A stretch of DNA of 5,417 nt. Origin: Deltaproteobacteria bacterium. GTDB taxonomy: Bacteria; Desulfobacterota; DSM-4660; Desulfatiglandales; HGW-15. Below are positions 1 to 4,702 of this stretch, piece after piece. The position numbers were made by a program, and so were the translations under genes. The notes beneath the pieces were generated by a model, which saw only the letters and a program-made list of their open reading frames with translations, did no database searches and had not been told where the DNA came from. The DNA lies in the NCBI GenBank assembly GCA_021737245.1, contig JAIPEI010000276.1:1-5417 (forward strand), given 5' to 3'. Numbering within the stretch: position 1 is the stretch's first letter; each line of letters opens with the position of its first letter.

Positions 1-277
1 TTGCCATGAGGACCGCCCAAAGGAGCCTGATGGACTTTTCCGCGGCCTTCTTGTCCAGCCGATGGGCCAGTATCCGCTCGAAGAACCGGTCCAGGGCCTC
101 GCAGTCCCACCAGCCGTCCATGTAGCTGTCCCCCAAGGCGAGAGAGCCTCCGGACAGGACGCGATCGTAAAACCCGGGGTGATGGACCTGAATATCCCAG
201 GGGCGGCTCCCGTTGATCCGGACATCCGAGGGGGCGAACATCTCCTGCACCAGGATGGAGACCTTTGATTGGTTCAT
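1..277 (-). CDS. cfa: Cyclopropane-fatty-acyl-phospholipid synthase, N-terminal part (truncated by window edge)
   Basis: This is the start of a Cfa-type enzyme, which uses S-adenosylmethionine to methylenate double bonds of unsaturated acyl chains in membrane phospholipids. I read it by translating the minus strand from the ATG at 277-275; 92 codons remain open to the left edge. Residues about 19-75 match the N-terminal region of E. coli Cfa as I remember it: INGS near residue 21, HPGFYDRVL near 33, then SLALGDSYMDGWWDCEALD at 45-63, against SLGLGESYMDGWWECDRLD in E. coli. The SAM-binding methyltransferase domain lies outside the window. The start is supported by the family N-terminus, by the absence of an upstream in-frame ATG, GTG or TTG in the leader, and by a weak AAAGG about ten bases upstream. 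The gene is divergent from the PocR-PAS gene and has its own promoter at 354-382. Other SAM-dependent Cfa-like enzymes, such as mycolic acid or tuberculostearic acid type methyltransferases, are less likely given this N-terminal match. Confidence 0.9.
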   Translation of the reverse strand, partial: MNQSKVSILVQEMFAPSDVRINGSRPWDIQVHHPGFYDRVLSGGSLALGDSYMDGWWDCEALDRFFERILAHRLDKKAAEKSIRLLWAVLMA

Positions 278-299
278 GACATCGACGCCTTTGGTTGGA

Positions 300-321
300 G
301 CAATAGCGCGCGCGTTATCGC
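300..321. repeat. Imperfect 22-bp palindrome in the cfa leader
   Basis: The sequence GCAATAGCGCG / CGCGTTATCGC is an inverted repeat with two mismatched positions per arm and a CG-rich centre. It lies downstream of the predicted cfa start site and upstream of the cfa start codon. It could be an operator for a dimeric repressor or a hairpin in the mRNA leader. The alternating CG core makes chance self-complementarity more likely, so this is tentative. Confidence 0.3.
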
Positions 322-353
322 GTGAATGGACCTCTCTCCAACGCCCTTGTATC

Positions 354-382
354 TTTATAAAGGTTGGGGTCACGAATCACAA
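354..382 (-). promoter_or_regulatory. Putative sigma-70 type promoter for cfa
   Basis: Read on the minus strand, TTGTGA (382-377) is followed by a 17-base spacer and then TATAAA (359-354). These are close to the -35 and -10 consensus hexamers with ideal spacing. Transcription would begin near 347, giving cfa a leader of about 70 bases. No other promoter of this quality is visible in the divergent region. The assignment is by sequence only. Confidence 0.6.
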
Positions 383-607
383 GCCTTTCACCGGACGGTC
401 GAGCGCAGGCCGTTCATCGCCCCGCGTGGCCGGCCGGCGATCTTACCGAACGTTTCCTGTTGATGACACCGGACATGCTGTGATGGCATCATTCCTGCAT
501 TCATCAGGCTCGTTCTCCGCTGCATCATTATCCGTTCCCGTTCTATTTCGCGGATTGCGCGGCCCGGGAAAAGAACCGCTGCGAACCCGCCCATGACGAG
601 CGAAGAA

Positions 608-612
608 GAGGA
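608..612 (+). promoter_or_regulatory. Ribosome binding site of the PocR-PAS-HisKA gene
   Basis: GAGGA lies five bases before the ATG at 618, within the purine-rich run AAGAAGAGGAA. It fixes the start of the sensor gene. Confidence 0.7.
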
Positions 613-617
613 ACCGC

Positions 618-1832
618 ATGGCCTCAGAGAACTTTATTGGACGGATCGACACAGATCGCGTCCTGGTGCTCATGAAAAGCTTCCATCGCATCACGGGAAT
701 TCCCTCCACCCTCCTCGATCCGGACGGCCGGATCGTGAGGAGCGAAGCGGGCAATGAGCTGGCTGTGGGATGGCAGCGGATCTGTCGCGACTTCCACCGT
801 CAAAATCCCGAGACCCTGAAGCGGTGCAGGGAGAGCGACGCCTGGATCGCGAAACGGCTCCGGGCGGGTGAGCAATACATCTGCTACGAGTGCCTCAACG
901 GGCTGGTGGATGCAGCCGTCCCGGTCGTGGTGGACGGGGAGCACCACCTGACCCTGTTCACCGGCCAGCTCTTCTTCGATCCGCCGGACCGGAAACGCTT
1001 TCGAAGGCAGGCCGCAGAGCTTGGGTTCGACGAAAACGGCTACCTCGAGGCGCTGGACGAGGTGCCGGTGATGACACGGGAGACCGTGGAGCAGGGCATG
1101 ATGTTCCTCACCGACCTGGTGGAGCTCATCGGGGGGCTGGCCTTGGGCCGGGGACGGCTCCTGGAAATCAACCGGAGGGTCGAGCGGGAGCTGGAGAGCC
1201 TTTTCAAGCTCTCCTTGGACATGCTGTGCGTGGCCGGGTTCGACGGATACTTCAGGCACCTCAACCCGGCCTGGGAGCGCACCCTGGGCTGGACCGGGGA
1301 AGAGCTCCGGGACCGGCCCTGGATGGAGTTCGTCCACCCGGACGACCGGGAGCGCACCCTGGAGGCCGGGCGGATTCTGTCCGAGGGACGGGAGATCATC
1401 TCCTTTGAAAACCGCTACCACTGCAAGGACGGCTCCTACCGGTGGCTGTCCTGGAACTCGAGACCGCTCTTTGAGCAGGGCCTGATCTACGCGGCGGTCC
1501 GGGACGTCACCGCGGCCAAGGAGGCCGAGGAGGCGCTCCGTGAGCGGGACAGGCTCCAAGGCGCCCTGGAGACCGCGGGGGCGGCCTGCCACGAGCTCAA
1601 CCAGCCCCTCCAGGCGATCACCGGGTTCGCCGACCTCCTCCTGCTGGAGGTGATGGACCAGGAAGGCCCTTCGGAAAAGGCCCGGAGGATCCAGCAGGCC
1701 GTTCGACTTATCGGCAGCATCACCCGCAAGCTCTCCGGCATCACCCGGTACCGGACCATGGACTACTTCCAGGGGAAGATCGTCGACATCGACCGGTCCC
1801 GGGACCCTGCGACGAAGGATAATGCACCTTAG
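618..1832 (+). CDS. PocR-PAS-HisKA signalling protein lacking an ATPase domain
   Basis: This is a predicted cytoplasmic sensor of 404 residues with no signal peptide or membrane segment. Residues about 13-175 resemble the PocR ligand-binding domain, named after the propanediol regulator PocR. It has the typical FHRITG and LLDPDG start and Cys56, Cys70, Cys89 and Cys92, the last pair in ICYECLNGL, which could bind a metal or ligand. Residues about 195-300 form a PAS fold (LNPAWERTLGWT at 215, FVHPDDR at 238, then RDVTAAKEAEEAL). A short helical linker leads to a HisKA-type box with CHELNQPLQAITGF at 324-337, making His325 the likely phospho-acceptor. The protein ends about 80 residues later with no N, G1 or G2 box of a HATPase_c domain, and the DNA after the TAG does not continue one in another frame that I can see. 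It may receive phosphate from a separate kinase, or dimerise as a non-catalytic adaptor. The GAGGA at 608-612 supports the start. No response regulator is adjacent. Ligand unknown. Confidence 0.85.
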   Translation: MASENFIGRIDTDRVLVLMKSFHRITGIPSTLLDPDGRIVRSEAGNELAVGWQRICRDFHRQNPETLKRCRESDAWIAKRLRAGEQYICYECLNGLVDAAVPVVVDGEHHLTLFTGQLFFDPPDRKRFRRQAAELGFDENGYLEALDEVPVMTRETVEQGMMFLTDLVELIGGLALGRGRLLEINRRVERELESLFKLSLDMLCVAGFDGYFRHLNPAWERTLGWTGEELRDRPWMEFVHPDDRERTLEAGRILSEGREIISFENRYHCKDGSYRWLSWNSRPLFEQGLIYAAVRDVTAAKEAEEALRERDRLQGALETAGAACHELNQPLQAITGFADLLLLEVMDQEGPSEKARRIQQAVRLIGSITRKLSGITRYRTMDYFQGKIVDIDRSRDPATKDNAP

Positions 1833-1943
1833 CCGATCGCAACAACGTCCTCTCAGGCTTTGGAAGCGGACTCGAGATTTTCGCAATCCGACACCTTTGT
1901 ACCTGCCATTTCATAGCCGGACGCCTTGACTCATCCAGTAAGA

Positions 1944-2039
1944 GAAGAACAAGGGTTCCGGGTCCTTCTTTCGAATCGCCTTGTTGCCCTCCCTACGGGT
2001 TGCCGGCACCACAAGGTTGAGAACGACGTCTTGTTCTTC
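1944..2039. repeat. Nested inverted repeats built on AACAAG / CTTGTT
   Basis: GAAGAACAAG at 1944-1953 is perfectly complementary in inverted sense to CTTGTTCTTC at 2030-2039. Inside, AACAAGG (1948-1954) pairs with CCTTGTT (1979-1985). CCTTGT (1979-1984) can alternatively pair with ACAAGG (2011-2016), and that stem can be extended by GCC/GGC after a small bulge. The arrangement could form mutually exclusive RNA hairpins, or could be the ends of a small degenerate element of about 96 bases. I see no target-site duplication. Function unknown. Confidence 0.35.
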
Positions 2040-2089
2040 AGCTTATACCATGGAGCCGGTCAAGAGACAAAAAAGAGGGCGAGCCGGAT

Positions 2090-2102
2090 GTTCTTAAAGA
2101 AC
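2090..2102. repeat. Short perfect palindrome GTTCTT-A-AAGAAC
   Basis: Two six-base arms around a single central A form a perfect inverted repeat, about 75 bases upstream of the candidate -35 of the CMD-AOR operon. It has the size of a dimeric regulator's operator half-sites, but it occurs once and no regulator gene is adjacent. It could be chance. Confidence 0.25.
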
Positions 2103-2177
2103 TTTGCCATGGTCTCGTCGGGACCCAGCCGGAGTTTTAACTGCGCCGGATCGGTGTTCTCTGGAAAACGGCGGGGC

Positions 2178-2207
2178 TTGGCAAAGTCCGGGCAAATCGT
2201 TTACACT
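2178..2207 (+). promoter_or_regulatory. Putative promoter of the CMD-AOR operon
   Basis: TTGGCA (2178-2183) matches five of six bases of the -35 consensus. After an 18-base spacer, TACACT (2202-2207) matches four of six of the -10 consensus. Transcription from about 2214 would leave a leader of about 70 bases before the ATG at 2285. This is the best candidate in the region upstream of the operon. Confidence 0.45.
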
Positions 2208-2272
2208 GACGCGGACCGGAAAGAACGGAACAGGAAGAATCCGGACAAAGATCTCAGACCGGCACGCCAATG

Positions 2273-2278
2273 AAAGGA
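2273..2278 (+). promoter_or_regulatory. Ribosome binding site that decides the CMD gene start
   Basis: AAAGGA sits six bases before the ATG at 2285. A second in-frame ATG at 2270 lies immediately before this motif and has no Shine-Dalgarno-like sequence of its own, so the downstream ATG is preferred. Confidence 0.65.
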
Positions 2279-2284
2279 CGATTC

Positions 2285-2701
2285 ATGGGAAAGGAAGAGG
2301 ATCTCAAGAAACGAACCCAGGAGACGGCCAAGACGCTCTTCGCCAAGGGCATCAAGATGGACCCGCCCTACCTGACCTGGAAGGCCTTTGACCGGGAGCT
2401 GGCCAACGAGCTCTCCATGCACATCACCGGGAACATCTACTCGCGGCAGGTGTTGACCCTGCCCGAGCGCCAGATGGCGGCCTGCGCCATGCTGGCGGCG
2501 CTCCGGGCAACGGACGAGCTCAAGCTTCACATCAACGGGGCGTTGAACGTGGGATGCGATCCCCGGAAGCTGGCTGAACTCTTTTTTCAGCTCTCCACCT
2601 ACGGCGGTATGCCCGCAGTGAACGAGGCCCTGCAGGCCTATCGGGAGGTGCTCGAGGAGCGGGGCGAGTGGCCCATCGCGGACGGGCGGGGGGCGGTCTA
2701 G
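2285..2701 (+). CDS. Carboxymuconolactone decarboxylase (CMD) family protein
   Basis: This 138-residue protein belongs to the CMD/AhpD-like alpha-helical superfamily (Pfam CMD). Residues about 36-125 carry the features of the PcaC-like branch: FDRELANEL, then LPERQMAACAMLAALRATDEL (59-79), LHINGALNVGCDPRKLAELF (81-100) and QLSTYGGMPAVNEAL (102-116). His82 corresponds to the conserved His of the LH motif. It lacks the CxxC of AhpD peroxidases; only Cys67 and Cys91 are present, far apart. A thiol peroxidase role is therefore unlikely. The catechol-branch decarboxylation of 4-carboxymuconolactone is known for PcaC, but no other protocatechuate gene is nearby, so the substrate is open. The start at 2285 is chosen over 2270 because of the AAAGGA site. 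The stop is 14 bases before the AOR gene start, so the two are very likely co-transcribed. The name describes the fold, not a proven reaction. Confidence 0.82.
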   Translation: MGKEEDLKKRTQETAKTLFAKGIKMDPPYLTWKAFDRELANELSMHITGNIYSRQVLTLPERQMAACAMLAALRATDELKLHINGALNVGCDPRKLAELFFQLSTYGGMPAVNEALQAYREVLEERGEWPIADGRGAV

Positions 2702-2706
2702 GGAGG
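2702..2706 (+). promoter_or_regulatory. Ribosome binding site that decides the AOR gene start
   Basis: GGAGG overlaps the TAG stop of the CMD gene by nothing but directly follows it, nine bases before the ATG at 2716. This favours 2716 over the in-frame ATG at 2668, which lies inside the CMD gene, lacks such a site and would add 16 residues (rich in Gly and Arg) not typical of the family. Confidence 0.65.
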
Positions 2707-2715
2707 AGCGAGGAG

Positions 2716-4617
2716 ATGGAAGAAATCCGCGGGACGAGCAACCGCGGCCTGGAGGTGGATCTCTCCCTGGGCGAGATCCGGCCGTTCTCCATTTCAGGAG
2801 AGGACCGCCGGCTCTATCTGGGCGGTAAGGGGCTCGGGCTGAAGCTCCTGTACGACCGGATGGCGCCGGGGGTGGACCCGCTGGGAAAAGAGAACGTCCT
2901 GGCCTTCATGACCGGGGTCTTCTCCGGGACCGGCGCGCCCTGCAGCGCCCGGTTCGCCGCGGTGACCAAGTCGCCCCTCACCGGCCTCATGGCCGCTTCC
3001 TCCTGCGGGGGCCCCTTCGGTAAGGCCCTCAAGACGTCCGGATGGGACGCCCTGCTGATCCGCGGGTGCGCCGAGCGTCCGGTTCAGCTGGTGGTAGACA
3101 CGAACGGCGGCCGCATCGAGGATGCGGGCCCGCTCTGGGGCCTGGACACGGTGGAGACCCAGGCCGCTCTGGGCCTCGGAAAGAAGGACGGAGCCCTGGT
3201 GATCGGCCCGGCCGGAGAGCACCGGGTCCTCTTTGCCAACACGGCCTCGGGACACAGGTTCTTCGGCCGGGGCGGCGTCGGGGCGGTCATGGGGGCCAAG
3301 GGGTTGAAGGCGGTCCGGGCCGAGGGCGGCGCGTTCCGGATTGTGCCGCAGGACCCGGCCCTCTTCGAGCGCATGCGAAAGCGCGCCACCGCCTATATCA
3401 ACCGGAACCCGTTCACCGCCCATGCCTACCGAAGGTTCGGCACGGCGTCCAATCTGAGGTTCTGCACGGCGGGCGGCATCCTCCCGGTCCGGAACTTTCA
3501 GTCGGGAGACGATCCCGAGGCCGACCGGCTCTCTGGAGAGGCCATGAAGGAGCGGTACCGATCCAGGCCGAGCACCTGCAAACCCTGCACCATCCTCTGC
3601 GGCCACAAGGGGACCTTTCCGGACGGCTCCACGCGGCAGATCGCCGAGTACGAGACCGTGGCGCTCCTGGGGGCCAACCTGGGCGTGTTCGACCCGGACC
3701 GGGTCTCGGACTGGAACGAGCTGTGCGGCCGGCTGGGCATGGACACCATCAGCGCGGGCGGCACCATCGCCTTTGCCATGGAGGCGGGGGAGCGCGGGCT
3801 CATGGACACGGGTCTCCGATTCGGCTCGCCTGACGGCGTGGCCGAGATGCTGGAGGCGATCGCCCATCGCAGGGGGGCGGGGGCGGAGCTCGCCGACGGC
3901 GTTCGGAAGCTCTCCGGACGATACGGCGGGGACGCCTTTGCCATGCACGTCAAGGGCATGGAGGTGGCCGGGTACGACCCGCGGGGCTCGTGGGGACAGG
4001 GCCTGGCCTATGCCGTGGCCAACCGCGGCGCGTGCCATCTCTCGGCCACCCTCTTTCCGCTGGAGGTGTTCTTCGGGCTGCTGCGGCCCCGGACCGTCCG
4101 GGCCAAGGCCGAGTTCGTGCGGTTCCTGGAGAGTCTCTACGCCGCGGTCAACTCGCTCCAGACGTGTCTCTTCACGGCCTACGCCTACATGCTGGAGCCG
4201 CCGGCAAGCCGCCTCACGCCCAAGCCGCTCCTGGGCCTCACCATGCAGTATCTGCCGGGCCTCGCCCTCAAGCTCATGGACGTGACCACATTCAACCGCC
4301 TCTACCAGGCCATCACGGGTCTTCCCCTGTCCCAGGCCGAGATGCTGCGGGCCGGGGACCGCATCCACACCCTGGAACGCTGGATGAACACCCGCGAGGG
4401 CGTCTCCCGCAGGGACGACACCCTGCCTGCGCGGTTCCTCCTGGAGGACGACCCCGAGGATCCCCGGAGGCGGGCGGTCCCGCTGGACCCCATGCTGGAC
4501 CGCTACTACCGGATCCGGGGGTTCGACCGCAACGGCGTCCCCACGCCCGAGACGCTGGAGGGCCTGGGCATTCCGGCCGGAGACTCCCCGGGACGAGGGC
4601 CTCAGGCGGCCAGGTAG
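2716..4617 (+). CDS. Aldehyde:ferredoxin oxidoreductase (AOR) family tungsten/molybdenum protein
   Basis: This is a 633-residue cytoplasmic enzyme of the AOR family, whose members carry a tungsten or molybdenum bis-pterin centre plus one [4Fe-4S] cluster and usually oxidise aldehydes to acids with ferredoxin, or act in reverse. The N-terminal AOR domain shows YLGGKGLGLKLLYD (34-47), GTGAPCSARF (71-80), TKSPLTG (84-90) and GRGGVGAVMGAKGLKAV (184-200). The cluster ligands are all present: Cys288, Cys291 and Cys295 in TCKPCTILC, and Cys484 in LQTCLFTAY. The C-terminal domain includes AGDRIHTLERWMNTREG (546-562) and DDTLPARFL. Two sites deviate from P. furiosus AOR: the pterin-binding DxxGL(D/C) motifs read GRLGMD (338-343) and NSLQTC (479-484), so both leading Asp residues are lost. 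A proline-rich, hydrophobic stretch follows Cys484 (about 494-525). It is the second gene of the operon with CMD. A non-aldehyde substrate, as for BamB or other AOR relatives, is possible. Exact reaction unknown. Confidence 0.88.
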   Translation: MEEIRGTSNRGLEVDLSLGEIRPFSISGEDRRLYLGGKGLGLKLLYDRMAPGVDPLGKENVLAFMTGVFSGTGAPCSARFAAVTKSPLTGLMAASSCGGPFGKALKTSGWDALLIRGCAERPVQLVVDTNGGRIEDAGPLWGLDTVETQAALGLGKKDGALVIGPAGEHRVLFANTASGHRFFGRGGVGAVMGAKGLKAVRAEGGAFRIVPQDPALFERMRKRATAYINRNPFTAHAYRRFGTASNLRFCTAGGILPVRNFQSGDDPEADRLSGEAMKERYRSRPSTCKPCTILCGHKGTFPDGSTRQIAEYETVALLGANLGVFDPDRVSDWNELCGRLGMDTISAGGTIAFAMEAGERGLMDTGLRFGSPDGVAEMLEAIAHRRGAGAELADGVRKLSGRYGGDAFAMHVKGMEVAGYDPRGSWGQGLAYAVANRGACHLSATLFPLEVFFGLLRPRTVRAKAEFVRFLESLYAAVNSLQTCLFTAYAYMLEPPASRLTPKPLLGLTMQYLPGLALKLMDVTTFNRLYQAITGLPLSQAEMLRAGDRIHTLERWMNTREGVSRRDDTLPARFLLEDDPEDPRRRAVPLDPMLDRYYRIRGFDRNGVPTPETLEGLGIPAGDSPGRGPQAAR

Positions 4618-4643
4618 CCGTCAGTGACAAGGCCGGAGCAGAA

Positions 4644-4675
4644 AAGGGGCTGGAGGGTTGAGCCTCCGGCCCCTT
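4644..4675. terminator. Hairpin terminator between convergent genes
   Basis: AAGGGGCTGGAGG (4644-4656) and CCTCCGGCCCCTT (4663-4675) form a 13-bp stem with one G-U type mismatch and a six-base loop. It lies 26 bases after the AOR stop and 27 bases beyond the acyl-CoA ligase stop. On the minus strand the stem is followed by TTTT, a short U run, so it fits an intrinsic terminator for the ligase gene best. On the plus strand only two T residues follow, so termination of the CMD-AOR transcript may be weaker or need another factor. Confidence 0.75.
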
Positions 4676-4702
4676 GAGTGACGAGACGTTGTGGGCAGGC
4701 TA

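Larger units (their letters stand above)
278..617. other. Divergent intergenic region between cfa and the PocR-PAS gene
   Basis: This stretch of 340 bases holds no convincing gene; the open frames across it lack family resemblance and have poor start signals. It contains the cfa promoter (354-382), the palindrome at 300-321, a GGCCGGCC palindrome (428-435) and an 8-base direct repeat GCATCATT at 486-493 and 522-529, whose starts are 36 bases apart. The plus-strand promoter of the downstream sensor gene must lie here or further left, but I could not identify a strong candidate. Confidence 0.6.
1833..2269. other. Long intergenic region, no supported gene
   Basis: These roughly 440 bases look less G/C-rich than the flanking genes and carry no convincing coding sequence. 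The longest plus-strand open frame (from about 1926) has no family resemblance, no good ribosome binding site and unlike codon use. The region contains nested inverted repeats of AACAAG/CTTGTT (1944-2039), a perfect 6+1+6 palindrome (2090-2102), two short open stretches on the minus strand (2060-2200 and 1911-2042, in different frames) and a promoter candidate (2178-2207). I see no clear terminator for the sensor gene. Confidence 0.6.

Noticed and set aside
213..596. 127-codon plus-strand open frame
   Set aside because: It begins inside cfa on the opposite strand, has no ribosome binding site or family resemblance, and crosses the cfa promoter region.
624..1886. 420-codon minus-strand open frame opposite the PocR-PAS gene
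   Set aside because: It mirrors the high-GC third positions of the real gene on the plus strand; its Pro/Gly/Val/Leu-rich translation matches no family I recognise.
1944..2039. Intact insertion sequence, integron attC site or CRISPR repeat
   Set aside because: There is no transposase frame, no target-site duplication at the ends, no attC-type core motifs, and no regularly spaced direct repeats.
1926..2273. 115-codon plus-strand open frame in the intergenic region
   Set aside because: It lacks a ribosome binding site and any recognisable motif, its composition differs from that of the real genes, and it runs over the promoter candidate.
2668..2715. Upstream ATG start for the AOR protein
   Set aside because: It would overlap the end of the CMD gene and adds residues atypical of the family; the ATG at 2716 has a GGAGG site at good spacing.
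2794..4368. 524-codon minus-strand open frame opposite the AOR gene
   Set aside because: This is an antisense shadow caused by strong G/C bias at third positions; the plus-strand frame has clear AOR motifs.
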